NCBI GenBank assembly: GCA_026394095.1
Contig: JAPKYY010000197.1
Span: 1 to 10,467 of the forward strand
Origin: Acidobacteriota bacterium
GTDB taxonomy: Bacteria; Acidobacteriota; Terriglobia; Bryobacterales; Bryobacteraceae
Length of the DNA stretch: 10,467 bases
Direction of reading: 5' to 3'
Below the pieces are notes generated by a model. That model had not been told where the DNA came from. It was given only the letters and a program-made list of their open reading frames with translations, and ran no database searches. The position numbers and the translations under genes are program-made. Shown here piece after piece: positions 1 through 6,638 of the stretch (the first letter of the stretch is position 1; each line of letters opens with the position of its first letter).

Positions 1-501
1 GTCGGCGGCGAATTCACGGGCGATCTTCTTGGCGCCACCTTCATCAATGGGCCCAAAGTAGATTTTGCCGAACATTTGAGCGTTGGTGAGGTCTGGCTGA
101 TTGACGTCATAGAGCCAGCCAAAGAGTACAAGCTGGTTGTTCTGGATCGCGGTGTAGCCCATTGCGAGGTAGTTGGCTTTAACTACGGGGCCAGACCAAT
201 CGGTAAACCAGGGGCCAGCGCTTCGGCCGCCAACGGGGGCCTTCCAGTCGTTGGGTTGCTGCGGCACCTGCAGAGGGTAGAAGCTCTTGGGGGCCATCTT
301 GAAGAGGCCGGCGCTGGAGATCTCGTCGAAGAGGGTTAGGTTAAAGATCTGCATCCAGGGCTGGGCGTCGCCGGAGCCGCGGAAGTCTGGAACCGCAATC
401 GTTGGCTGTTGGCCGCCGGAAATGCGGCTGATGATGTCGGCACCCTGCTGGCCGAATGCAACCGGGGCCAGGCAGGTGAGCAGTGCGGAACGTCGATTCA
501 T
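1..501 (-). CDS. tolB: TolB, periplasmic Tol-Pal protein (N-terminal part, cut by window edge)
   Basis: This is an open frame of 167 codons from an ATG at 501 that runs off the left edge without a stop, so only the N-terminal domain is present. The start encodes MNRRSALLTCLAPVAFGQQ, a short signal peptide with an arginine pair and a hydrophobic core, fitting export to the periplasm. The segment that follows (ISRISGGQQPTIAVPDFRG, then an LFDEISSAGLFKM stretch and QVPQQPNDWK) matches the start of the TolB N-terminal domain, which binds TolA and resembles the E. coli pattern of a glycine-rich strand, VVPF, an NSGKF-like turn and LPQQP. The C-terminal beta-propeller that binds Pal would lie outside the window. 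The start lies 9 bases after the stop of the upstream tolA-like gene, with AGAGG inside that gene's end as a probable ribosome site. It is the last visible gene of the operon. The alternative, another TolB-like propeller protein, is unlikely given the neighbours. Confidence 0.9.
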   Translation of the reverse strand, partial: MNRRSALLTCLAPVAFGQQGADIISRISGGQQPTIAVPDFRGSGDAQPWMQIFNLTLFDEISSAGLFKMAPKSFYPLQVPQQPNDWKAPVGGRSAGPWFTDWSGPVVKANYLAMGYTAIQNNQLVLFGWLYDVNQPDLTNAQMFGKIYFGPIDEGGAKKIAREFAAD

Positions 502-510
502 TGTGTGGAG

Positions 511-1275
511 TTACCTCTTGAGTTCAAACCAAAATTCTATGTTCGCAGAGTTACGTTCAAAACCAGCCGGAAGTGGCGGCATTGGGTTGGAATCGTAGAT
601 GGCGCGCTGAGCGGATTGGTCCAGCGCGTAGTTACCGGAAGATTGGACAATCTTGATATTGGAGATGTTTCCATCTTTCGCGATTGTGAAAGTAAGAATC
701 GCGACGGGGGCGGTGCGCAGGCGTGAATCGACATCACTGGTGCGCCAGCGTTGCGCGACACGCTCGCGGATCAGCTTCTCATACCAGCCGAAGCGGTTTC
801 CGAAGGGAGACGATGCGCTGGTTCCAACCCCGCCTGAGCCCTGGACACCGATCATCGGAGAGACGGCAGCCTGACCGAGGTTGGATGTGACCTGGTTCGG
901 GACGAGCGGATCTTCGCGGTACTTCTGACTAGAAGCAACTACTTCCTGCTTCGTCTTCTTGTCGCGCTTCTTGAGCGGGATCGCGTCGGGGTCTTCGCGT
1001 TTTTCGGCGGGTTTCTTCTCTGTCTTCTCGGGTGGCGCAACCAGAGATTCGGTGTCGTTAGCAACCTTGTTGATGCGGCCCTCACGCCTGGGGATCGGAA
1101 TTTGCGAAACGGCTGAGATGCCGGCCGAGGCTCCCAGAGAATTGGGGTCGCCGAATTTATCGCGCACGAGGTTATTCCAATACTGGTAGCCAATCAGGGC
1201 CGCAATGACCCCGATGTGGAGGATTACCGAATTGCGAAAGCCGTGCGGGCTAGCGGCGGCGGGGGCGGCTGTCAT
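511..1275 (-). CDS. tolA: TolA/TonB-like energy transducer with TonB C-terminal domain
   Basis: The protein couples the TolQR proton motor to the outer membrane. From the ATG at 1275 it has 254 residues: a short cytoplasmic tail, one membrane helix (about 15-33), a charged proline/lysine/glutamate linker (about 75-115), a glycine/serine hinge and a C-terminal TonB/TolA-type domain (about 160-254) ending in IEFWFELKR. The helix starts SVILH, with Ser16 and His20 placed as in the SxxxH motif of TonB and TolA, whose His and Ser are tied to proton-motor coupling. An in-frame start at 1311 would add 12 residues; I prefer 1275 because it puts SxxxH at the usual distance from the N-terminus and shortens the overlap with tolR from 62 to 26 bases. 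Neither start has a good ribosome site. The linker is far shorter than E. coli TolA's (421 residues in all), so the protein looks intermediate between TonB and TolA. The neighbours favour a Tol role. Confidence 0.87.
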   Translation of the reverse strand: MTAAPAAASPHGFRNSVILHIGVIAALIGYQYWNNLVRDKFGDPNSLGASAGISAVSQIPIPRREGRINKVANDTESLVAPPEKTEKKPAEKREDPDAIPLKKRDKKTKQEVVASSQKYREDPLVPNQVTSNLGQAAVSPMIGVQGSGGVGTSASSPFGNRFGWYEKLIRERVAQRWRTSDVDSRLRTAPVAILTFTIAKDGNISNIKIVQSSGNYALDQSAQRAIYDSNPMPPLPAGFERNSANIEFWFELKR

Positions 1276-1696
1276 CGGTTTGGGTGACGAGGCGAACGCC
1301 AATTTTGGCATCAGTCAGTTCAGCGACCACCTTGGCAATGGGGTCGTAGGTAGTGGCTTTGTCGGCGCGAATGAAGACGAGATTCTCTTTGACCTTCTTG
1401 TTGGCCTTGACCATGGCCGCCAGTTCGTTGATGTTGACCGGCTTGTCATTGAAATAGAGTTCGCCTGTTTTCGTGATGTTGACCACGTTCAGATCCTGGG
1501 CTGAAGCTTTCTCGGTTTTTACTTTGGGAACTTCGATTTCAAGGCCAAACTGCATGGCCTGAGCGGTAAGCATGAAGATGATTAGCAATACGAGAACGAC
1601 GTCGACCAGCGGGACAACGTTCATTTCAGATAGGGTTGTGCCGCCGTAGCGGCGGTTGCGACGGGAGCCGGAACTACTGTCGATAGAAAATCCCAT
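1250..1696 (-). CDS. tolR: TolR/ExbD biopolymer transport protein
   Basis: This 148-residue protein is a component of the inner-membrane proton-driven motor that energises TolA. It has the family layout: a basic cytoplasmic N-terminus (SRRNRRYGG), the LSEMNVVPLVDVVLVLL motif leading into a single membrane helix (about 27-47), and a periplasmic domain of about 95 residues. Asp32 in VPLVDVVLV is the conserved proton-carrying aspartate (Asp23 in E. coli TolR, Asp25 in ExbD). Length is normal for the family. The ATG lies 5 bases after the tolQ stop, with AAGG inside the end of tolQ about 9 bases upstream, so translation is likely coupled to tolQ. Its own 3' end overlaps the start of the tolA-like gene. 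TolR is preferred over ExbD because of the tolQ-R-A-B order. Confidence 0.93.
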   Translation of the reverse strand: MGFSIDSSSGSRRNRRYGGTTLSEMNVVPLVDVVLVLLIIFMLTAQAMQFGLEIEVPKVKTEKASAQDLNVVNITKTGELYFNDKPVNINELAAMVKANKKVKENLVFIRADKATTYDPIAKVVAELTDAKIGVRLVTQTDDSRPRRR

Positions 1697-1701
1697 AGTG
1701 C

Positions 1702-2373
1702 CTAGCCTTCGAAGCTGCGCTCCACCAGGTTCATGAATTCCAGCGCGAAATCTTCCATGCGGTTGCCGATGTCTTTGATCTGGCCGCCCAGATAGTTGTA
1801 GGCGATAGCTGCGGGGATGGCGGCAGCAAGGCCTGCGCCAGTGGCAATCAAGGCTTCGGCAATGCCTGGGCCGACGGTACGCAAACTGACGCTGGCGGAC
1901 ATCGAGAGGGCTTCAAAGGCGCCGATGATGCCCCAAACTGTGCCGAAGAGCCCAATGAAGGGAGTGACAGAGGCGATCGTCGCGAGCCAGTTCATGTTGC
2001 GCTCGAGCTTCTGGATCTCTTCACTGATGCCTAGTTGGAGGTTGCGCTCAATCATGGGCTTGTTACGGATTTGATTCCGCCCACGGGCCTGGCGTTCCAC
2101 CTCGGCGTAACCAAAATCAAAGACCACCACCATTGGGGCGGTAGCGTTCTGTTCTGCTGCGGCAGCGATGGTATCGAAGCCGGTAGCTTTGCGGAAGGCG
2201 CGCAGAAAAGCTTTGTTGGCGGCAGTGGCTCTCTTGAGCAGGCCAAACTTGGCAAAGATGATCGACCAACTGAGTAAAGAAGAGCCGATCAAAAGTAACA
2301 AGACTGCAAAGGGGATCGGCTTTGAGGGGTCAAATAGTTCGCCCAGCTTGAGCTGAAGTAGGAAGGCAATCAT
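1702..2373 (-). CDS. tolQ: TolQ/ExbB proton channel protein
   Basis: This inner-membrane protein forms the proton channel with TolR and is used for outer-membrane constriction and integrity. From the ATG at 2373 it has 223 residues, typical for TolQ/ExbB. Three membrane helices are visible: about 22-41, about 127-150 (NWLATIASVTPFIGLFGTV, with GIIGAFEAL following) and about 170-193 (GIAEALIATGAGLAAAIPA). The second and third carry the family's conserved TPFIGLFGTVWG and EALIATGAGL stretches. A cytoplasmic domain separates helices 1 and 2. A TTG codon two codons earlier (2379) is also in frame, but the ATG is the simpler start; no Shine-Dalgarno site precedes either. It is the first gene of the minus-strand Tol operon and divergent from recN. 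Confidence 0.93.
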   Translation of the reverse strand: MIAFLLQLKLGELFDPSKPIPFAVLLLLIGSSLLSWSIIFAKFGLLKRATAANKAFLRAFRKATGFDTIAAAAEQNATAPMVVVFDFGYAEVERQARGRNQIRNKPMIERNLQLGISEEIQKLERNMNWLATIASVTPFIGLFGTVWGIIGAFEALSMSASVSLRTVGPGIAEALIATGAGLAAAIPAAIAYNYLGGQIKDIGNRMEDFALEFMNLVERSFEG

Positions 2374-2428
2374 TATCAAATTACATTATGGACGCCAAAG
2401 ACGGCTCACTGCCAGTAAAATCAAGCTG

Positions 2429-4093
2429 ATGCTCGTCGAATTGCTGGTCGAGAACTTTGCGGTGGCTGATCGTGTGCGGGTACGCCTGCACGCAGGATTG
2501 AATGTATTGTCGGGTGAGACCGGTAGCGGTAAGAGTCTCATCGTCGATTCGCTAGGCCTCTTGTTTGGAGGCCGAGCGAGTGCTGAGGTGGTGCGCAGCG
2601 GGGCCGAACGAGCCCGGATCGCAGGGATCTTTGAAGCCGTGCGGACTACCGAACTCGTCACGCTACTTGAGGGCGCCGGTCTTGAAATGGAGGACGGCGA
2701 GTTGCTGGTGGAGCGAGAGATTCTCTCCAGTGGCAAGAGCCGGGCCTTTGTTGGTTCGCGTGCGGTGTCGGCCGGATTCCTTAAAGAACTGCAGCCATTC
2801 CTCGGTGATATCCATGGCCAGCACGATCAGCAACGATTGTTTAGCGCGGTAGAGCAGCGGGCGATGCTCGATGAATTTGCCGGTAATGAGGCGGTGCTTG
2901 AGAAGGTAGGGACTTTGTGGAATTCCTTGCGTGCGGCCGAAGGGGAACTGCGGCAGCTGGAAGAACGCGAACAGGAGATGTTGCGGCAGCGGGACGTTTG
3001 GAGTTTCCAGAAGCAGGAGATTGAAGCTGCAGACCTGAAGCCGGGCGAAGATGTTTCGCTCGATCAGGAGTTGCGTGTGCTTGCCAATGTCGTGAAGTTG
3101 AAAGAGCAAGCAGGTGGGGCGTTTGAGGCTTTGCAGGAAGGGCCTGAGAGCGCGATGTCAGTGCTGAAGGTGGCGATCAAGCGGATTATGGAATTGCGCC
3201 GGATCGACGAGAGTCTCGATGGGGTGCTTGAGACTTTGCGCAGCGCAGAGGTTTCGATCGACGATGCGACGCGCGAGTTGAGCCGCTATCTGGGGAAGCT
3301 TGAGGCCGACCCAGGGCGCCTGCAATTTGTCGAAGGCCGCATTGGGGAAGTAGACAAACTGCGTCGCAAGTATGGCCATACGGTGGAAGAGATTCTTGCT
3401 TTCTACGATCAGGTCTGTGCGGATCTGAGTTTGGTGGAAGGTGCCGATGAGCGGCGCGATTACCTCAAGAAGCAGGTAGCGAAGCTGCGCGATGAGTATC
3501 AGAAAGCCGCGGCTGATCTGACCGCAAAGCGTAAAAAGGCAGCCGGCAAGCTGGATCAAAAGGTTGAGGGTGAGTTGAAGGACCTGAACATGGAGCGCAG
3601 CCGCTTTGTGATCTCGGTACAGGAGGCCGAGTGGAGCGTGGCCGGGATGGACGATGTGCGCTTTCTGATTTCGACGAATCTGGGTGAGGAGCCGAAGCCG
3701 CTTGAGAAAGTGGCGAGCGGCGGTGAGTTGTCGAGACTGGCTTTGGCGCTCAAGGTGTCGCTGGCGGCCAAGGGCGGAAGGACAATGGTCTTTGATGAAG
3801 TAGATGCTGGCATTGGCGGGAGTGCGGCCGAGCAGGTGGGCAAGAAGCTGAAGATGCTGGCCGAGAAGAATCAATTGTTGTGCGTGACGCACCTGGCGCA
3901 GATTGCGGCGTTTGGAGATCACCACTATTCAGTGTCAAAGAAGGAATTGAAGGGCCGTACGCACAGTGTGGTGGAAGAGCTCGACGGCGAGGCTCGCGTG
4001 AAGGAAGTGGCGCGCATGATTGGCGGGCAGCGGCTGACCGATGAGGCTGTGCGCTATGCCGAGCAGTTGATCGAGATGGGAAGCGCGATTTAG
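2429..4093 (+). CDS. recN: DNA repair protein RecN
   Basis: RecN is an SMC-like cytoplasmic ATPase that acts early in double-strand-break repair. The 554-residue length is normal. Residues 1-40 form the ATP-binding head start (LLVENFAVADRVRVRLHAGL), with Walker A GETGSGKS at 29-36. DIHGQHDQQRLF near 128-140 is the RecN-typical segment after the first head half. A glutamate/lysine/arginine-rich coiled coil follows (about 160-390). The C-terminal half holds the ABC signature SGGELS at 430-435, Walker B MVFDEVDAGIGG with Asp456 and Glu457, and the H-loop His488 in CVTHLAQIAA. All key catalytic residues are present, so the protein should be active. The ATG gives the usual N-terminus, although no clear ribosome site precedes it. 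No LexA-type box was recognised in the 55-base gap upstream, so DNA-damage control is unsupported here. Confidence 0.96.
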   Translation: MLVELLVENFAVADRVRVRLHAGLNVLSGETGSGKSLIVDSLGLLFGGRASAEVVRSGAERARIAGIFEAVRTTELVTLLEGAGLEMEDGELLVEREILSSGKSRAFVGSRAVSAGFLKELQPFLGDIHGQHDQQRLFSAVEQRAMLDEFAGNEAVLEKVGTLWNSLRAAEGELRQLEEREQEMLRQRDVWSFQKQEIEAADLKPGEDVSLDQELRVLANVVKLKEQAGGAFEALQEGPESAMSVLKVAIKRIMELRRIDESLDGVLETLRSAEVSIDDATRELSRYLGKLEADPGRLQFVEGRIGEVDKLRRKYGHTVEEILAFYDQVCADLSLVEGADERRDYLKKQVAKLRDEYQKAAADLTAKRKKAAGKLDQKVEGELKDLNMERSRFVISVQEAEWSVAGMDDVRFLISTNLGEEPKPLEKVASGGELSRLALALKVSLAAKGGRTMVFDEVDAGIGGSAAEQVGKKLKMLAEKNQLLCVTHLAQIAAFGDHHYSVSKKELKGRTHSVVEELDGEARVKEVARMIGGQRLTDEAVRYAEQLIEMGSAI

Positions 4094-4136
4094 TTTTGAC
4101 CTGAAACTATCTGTCCGACAGCTTGCTCGTGAAGGT

Positions 4137-4142
4137 GGAGGT
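4137..4142 (+). promoter_or_regulatory. Shine-Dalgarno site of the ferritin-like gene
   Basis: GGAGGT lies 11 bases before the ATG at 4154. It is one of the few strong ribosome sites in the window and fixes the start of the ferritin-like protein. Confidence 0.6.
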
Positions 4143-4153
4143 CCATCACCAAC

Positions 4154-4984
4154 ATGGATTCGAAATCTTTATTGACCAACGTAATTGAGCAGTCGCCAGA
4201 CAGACTCCGATTTATGCAGAAGCTGGGTGCCGCCACAGCGGTGCTTGGGGCTGCCAGTGCGGTTCAGGCACAAGACACTGCAATTACAGACGTGGATATT
4301 CTGCAGTTCGCCTTGAATCTGGAATACCTCGAAGCGGAATTCTATACGGTCGCCACAAGTGGGCGGTCGATTGATACGTTTGGAGTCGGAATCACCGGCG
4401 ACGGAACCGCAGGGGCGACCAGCGGTGGATCTCGAGTGATCTTTAACAACTTCGGTTCCCCGGTTAGCAACATCATGGAAGAGCTTGCCTTTGATGAGCG
4501 CGCTCATGTAACGTTGCTTCGAACAGCCTTGACTGCGGCTGGCGTTATGCCTGTAGCTAAGCCCGCCATAAATTTGAACGGCCTGGGCTTCGGTTTCGGC
4601 GGTCAGGTGGATTTCATCATTTTGGCCCGAATTCTTGAGGACATCGGCGTTACAGCATATGCGGGGGCAGCACCTCTGATCACCGACAAGGCGTATCTTG
4701 GGGTGGCGGCACAGATCCTGGCTGTCGAGGCTTTCCACTCAGGCAATATTCGATTGCTGATTGCGCAAAATCGCTACAACACAACGAAGCTTGATGGGGT
4801 TGATATGCCGCCGCCGCCCACTGGTGCGCGATTCTTCCCCACAGACGACAATGCCCTTGCGGCGGTAAGAACCCCGGCGCAGGTGTTGTATCTGGCTTAT
4901 GGACTCAAAGAAAATGCAACCGGTGGCGGATTCTTTCCGGCAGGCTTCAATGGGAAGTTGAAGACCTCGGGCAAATCTGCCTAG
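4154..4984 (+). CDS. Exported ferritin-like domain protein (desiccation-related type)
   Basis: This 276-residue protein has an export signal and a four-helix ferritin-like fold. The N-terminus has a degenerate Tat-like motif (RLRFMQKLG, 17-25), then a hydrophobic stretch with probable cleavage after AVQA (residue 39). Candidate metal ligands sit where the fold needs them: Glu57/Glu60/Glu62 in LEYLEAEFY, Glu115 and His118 in DERAH, Glu162 in ILEDIG, and Glu192 and His195 in VEAFH. Two ExxH pairs plus single glutamates point to a di-metal site. A glycine/serine/threonine-rich insert (about 77-103) separates helices 1 and 2. Proteins of this type are called ferritin-like or desiccation-related (PCC13-62-like); their reaction is generally unknown, and iron handling or oxidative stress is only inference. 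The gene lies 60 bases after recN with its own ribosome site. Its stop is 11 bases before the -10 box of the downstream tRNA gene. Confidence 0.85.
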   Translation: MDSKSLLTNVIEQSPDRLRFMQKLGAATAVLGAASAVQAQDTAITDVDILQFALNLEYLEAEFYTVATSGRSIDTFGVGITGDGTAGATSGGSRVIFNNFGSPVSNIMEELAFDERAHVTLLRTALTAAGVMPVAKPAINLNGLGFGFGGQVDFIILARILEDIGVTAYAGAAPLITDKAYLGVAAQILAVEAFHSGNIRLLIAQNRYNTTKLDGVDMPPPPTGARFFPTDDNALAAVRTPAQVLYLAYGLKENATGGGFFPAGFNGKLKTSGKSA

Positions 4985-4995
4985 CCAAAATTCGC

Positions 4996-5001
4996 TATAA
5001 T
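4996..5001 (+). promoter_or_regulatory. Probable -10 box of the tRNA-Ser promoter
   Basis: A perfect TATAAT begins 11 bases after the stop of the ferritin-like gene and ends 7 bases before the first base of the tRNA. Transcription would then start at about 5008-5009, at or next to the mature tRNA 5' end. No good -35 box is seen 16-18 bases upstream (the region reads aaatct), so the promoter is only half supported. Confidence 0.5.
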
Positions 5002-5008
5002 CGTGAGC

Positions 5009-5098
5009 GGTGAGGTGCGAGAGTGGTTGAATCGAACGGTCTCGAAAATCGTCGTACCCGAAAGGGTACCGTGGGTTCGAATCCCACCCTCACCGCCA
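5009..5098 (+). tRNA. tRNA-Ser (anticodon CGA)
   Basis: This is a complete cloverleaf of 90 bases with encoded CCA. The acceptor stem is GGTGAGG (5009-5015) with CCTCACC (5088-5094), followed by discriminator G at 5095 and CCA at 5096-5098. The anticodon stem is ACGGT/ATCGT around the loop CTCGAAA, giving anticodon CGA at 5043-5045, which reads UCG. The long variable arm GTACCC-GAAA-GGGTAC is the class II hallmark of serine tRNAs, and G at the discriminator position also fits serine. The T arm is GTGGG-TTCGAAT-CCCAC. All stems pair, with one G-T in the anticodon stem, so the gene should be functional. Confidence 0.97.
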
Positions 5099-5105
5099 GC
5101 TTTTT

Positions 5106-5140
5106 CCTGCGGATCTGCTCTTGATAAGCGGCTCCGCAGG
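5106..5140 (+). repeat. Inverted repeat downstream of tRNA-Ser
   Basis: CCTGCGGA (5106-5113) and TCCGCAGG (5133-5140) pair perfectly over 8 bases around a 19-base loop. A run of five T comes before the hairpin, not after it, so it is not a standard intrinsic terminator on either strand. It may stabilise or end the tRNA precursor, or be part of a decayed insertion; its role is unknown. Confidence 0.5.
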
Positions 5141-5152
5141 TTCTCCTAAAAC

Positions 5153-5183
5153 TCCCACCCAAAACTAAACCCTTCACCGCCAG
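5153..5183 (+). repeat. Broken second copy of the tRNA-Ser 3' end
   Basis: TCCCACCC (5153-5160) and TCACCGCCAG (5174-5183) repeat two blocks that are contiguous in the tRNA, at 5082-5089 and 5090-5099. In this copy they are split by 13 extra bases (aaaactaaaccct). Order and orientation are the same as in the tRNA. It looks like a remnant of a tRNA-end duplication such as an old attachment site, or a decayed second tRNA copy. The match is short, so chance cannot be excluded. Confidence 0.4.
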
Positions 5184-5416
5184 AGTGTCATTGCAACTCT
5201 GTATATTGTGCTTTGACGTTCGGGGTCTGCCTGAATCGCCTGATGAATCTTTACGGGATCGGCTTCGGAGCCTTTGTTATCCCTCAACAAGAAGCCCTGC
5301 CTGGTCTTCTCAATTTGTATCTGAAACCACGAGCTGAGCAATGGTGCCGACTCGTCGCTGTGGTCGGAGCAGAGCCGCAAGAAGTCTTCAAAGCTGATCT
5401 CGTATCCTGTTCGCAT
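5174..5416 (-). CDS. Possible small protein, unknown function
   Basis: From the ATG at 5416 this frame encodes 80 residues, MRTGYEISFEDFLRLCSDHS through to a C-terminus of RVAMTLWR. I do not recognise the family. It looks like a real soluble protein: mixed charged and hydrophobic residues, an early acidic amphipathic segment, QIQIEKTRQGFLLRD in the middle and a terminal helix-like IYRVAMTLWR. Codon third positions look similar to those of neighbouring genes. No membrane segment or signal is seen. The start is unsure: GGAG lies too close to the ATG, and an in-frame TTG at 5440 or beyond is possible. The stop falls inside the broken tRNA-end repeat, so its 3' end may have been shaped by an insertion there. 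It is divergent from the glycoside hydrolase gene. Confidence 0.4.
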   Translation of the reverse strand: MRTGYEISFEDFLRLCSDHSDESAPLLSSWFQIQIEKTRQGFLLRDNKGSEADPVKIHQAIQADPERQSTIYRVAMTLWR

Positions 5417-5466
5417 ACTCCATAGTAGGGCTCGCTTCAAATTAGATCTGGATATATGATGCGGGC

Positions 5467-6588
5467 ATGAAGATTGCTCGTAGAACTTTACTGCTGGCCC
5501 CAATTGGTATGCGCGCGCAAGACGCCGCAGGCCGCTGGACCGAGGCGCAAGCCTGGGCCTGGTACAAGAAGCAGGGCTGGCTGGTCGGGTGCAACTACAC
5601 GCCTGCTTATGCGATCAATCAACTCGAGATGTGGCAGGCCGATAGCTTCGATGCCAAGGCAATTGACCGCGAGTTGGGGCTGGCCGAAGGTATCGGCCTG
5701 AACACTCTGCGAGTCTTCCTTCATGACCTTTTGTGGACTACAGATTCCGCCGGCCTCGTAAAGCGGATAAATACCTTTCTTGGCATCTGCCAGCGGCACA
5801 AGATCAAGCCCATGTTTGTTCTCTTTGATTCGGTGTGGGACCCGCAACCCAAAGCCGGCAAGCAGCGTGCTCCCAAGCCTGGCGTACACAATTCCGGCTG
5901 GGTGCAGAGCCCGGGGGCAGAGATTCTGGGAGACCCGGCGAAGTTCGCCAAACTCGAAACTTATGTCACTGGTGTAATGTCGGCTTTTGCCAAAGACCCT
6001 CGCGTGTTGGCATGGGATCTCTGGAACGAGCCCGACAACACAAACGGCAATAGCTACAAAGCAACCGAGCTGGCTGGCAAGGCGGCTCAGGTCGAAGCCT
6101 GGATGCCCAAAGTCTTCGCCTGGGCGCGATCCACCAAGCCGGTGCAACCGCTGACGGTAGGCGTCTGGCAGGGGAAAGACTGGTCTAAAAATGAAGCGAT
6201 GAGTGCCGTGGACCGGATGCTGATCGGGATGTCGGATGTAATCTCCTTCCACAACTACAGCCCGGCACCCGAGTTTGAGAAACGAATGAAGGCACTGGAG
6301 CGATTGAAGCGCCCGCTGCTCTGCACCGAATACATGGCGCGTGGTGCAGGCAGCACCTTTGAAGGCATTTTGCCGCTGGCCGCCAAGTACGATGTAGCTG
6401 CCTACAATTGGGGCTTTGTGCAGGGGAAAACGCAAACCGATCTGCCGTGGGATTCCTGGCAGAAACCCTATGTGGGGCGCGAGCCCAGCGTCTGGTTTCA
6501 CGAGATCTTCCGCAAAGACGGCAAGCCTTACCGGCAGGAAGAAGTGGATCTGATCCGGAAGCTAAGCTCCGAAAAATCGCGCCGATAG
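5467..6588 (+). CDS. Exported clan GH-A glycoside hydrolase (GH5-like, cellulase/xylanase type)
   Basis: This 373-residue enzyme probably cuts beta-linked plant or microbial polysaccharides or their oligosaccharides. The N-terminus KIARRTLLLAPIGMRAQ is a very short signal peptide with a twin arginine. The catalytic barrel begins near residue 30 (WYKKQGWLVGCNYTPAYAIN). Glu188 in AWDLWNEPDN is the expected acid/base and Glu288 in LLCTEYMARG the expected nucleophile. The two lie 100 residues apart, each at the end of a predicted strand, as in clan GH-A retaining enzymes. His259-Asn260-Tyr261 (FHNYSP) fits a substrate-site strand between them, and NWGFVQGKTQT near 318 fits the eighth strand. Relatives are often labelled 1,4-beta-xylanase or cellulase-family hydrolase; the substrate cannot be told from sequence alone. 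No ribosome site precedes the ATG. No carbohydrate-binding module is present. The gene stands alone, without a transporter or other sugar enzymes beside it. Confidence 0.83.
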   Translation: MKIARRTLLLAPIGMRAQDAAGRWTEAQAWAWYKKQGWLVGCNYTPAYAINQLEMWQADSFDAKAIDRELGLAEGIGLNTLRVFLHDLLWTTDSAGLVKRINTFLGICQRHKIKPMFVLFDSVWDPQPKAGKQRAPKPGVHNSGWVQSPGAEILGDPAKFAKLETYVTGVMSAFAKDPRVLAWDLWNEPDNTNGNSYKATELAGKAAQVEAWMPKVFAWARSTKPVQPLTVGVWQGKDWSKNEAMSAVDRMLIGMSDVISFHNYSPAPEFEKRMKALERLKRPLLCTEYMARGAGSTFEGILPLAAKYDVAAYNWGFVQGKTQTDLPWDSWQKPYVGREPSVWFHEIFRKDGKPYRQEEVDLIRKLSSEKSRR

Positions 6589-6626
6589 TCTGATCGATTT
6601 CACTTCCAGCCATCGCTTAACCGGTT

Positions 6627-6630
6627 GGAG
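6627..6630 (+). promoter_or_regulatory. Shine-Dalgarno site of the 6639 gene
   Basis: GGAG lies 8 bases before the ATG at 6639. It supports that start and suggests the gene is translated in its own right rather than only by read-through from the glycoside hydrolase gene 50 bases upstream. Confidence 0.5.
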
Positions 6631-6638
6631 CGAATGTA

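Noticed and set aside
3158..3925. A 255-codon open frame on the minus strand inside recN
   Set aside because: It is fully antisense to an intact recN with all motifs; its composition (many His, Leu, Gln, Arg) is typical of a shadow frame.
5101..5140. Intrinsic terminator after the tRNA
   Set aside because: The hairpin is good, but the T-run precedes it and no T-run follows on either strand.
4995..5177. A 60-residue minus-strand frame containing RVGFEPTVPFRVRRFSRPFD
   Set aside because: This is the antisense translation of the tRNA-Ser gene, a known source of false small proteins.
5213..5425. A 70-codon plus-strand frame opposite the small minus-strand gene
   Set aside because: The minus-strand frame has the more protein-like composition; this one has no ribosome site and no recognisable features.
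5488..6501. A 337-codon minus-strand frame across the glycoside hydrolase gene
   Set aside because: It is antisense to a clear enzyme with both catalytic glutamates; no recognisable domain or start signal.
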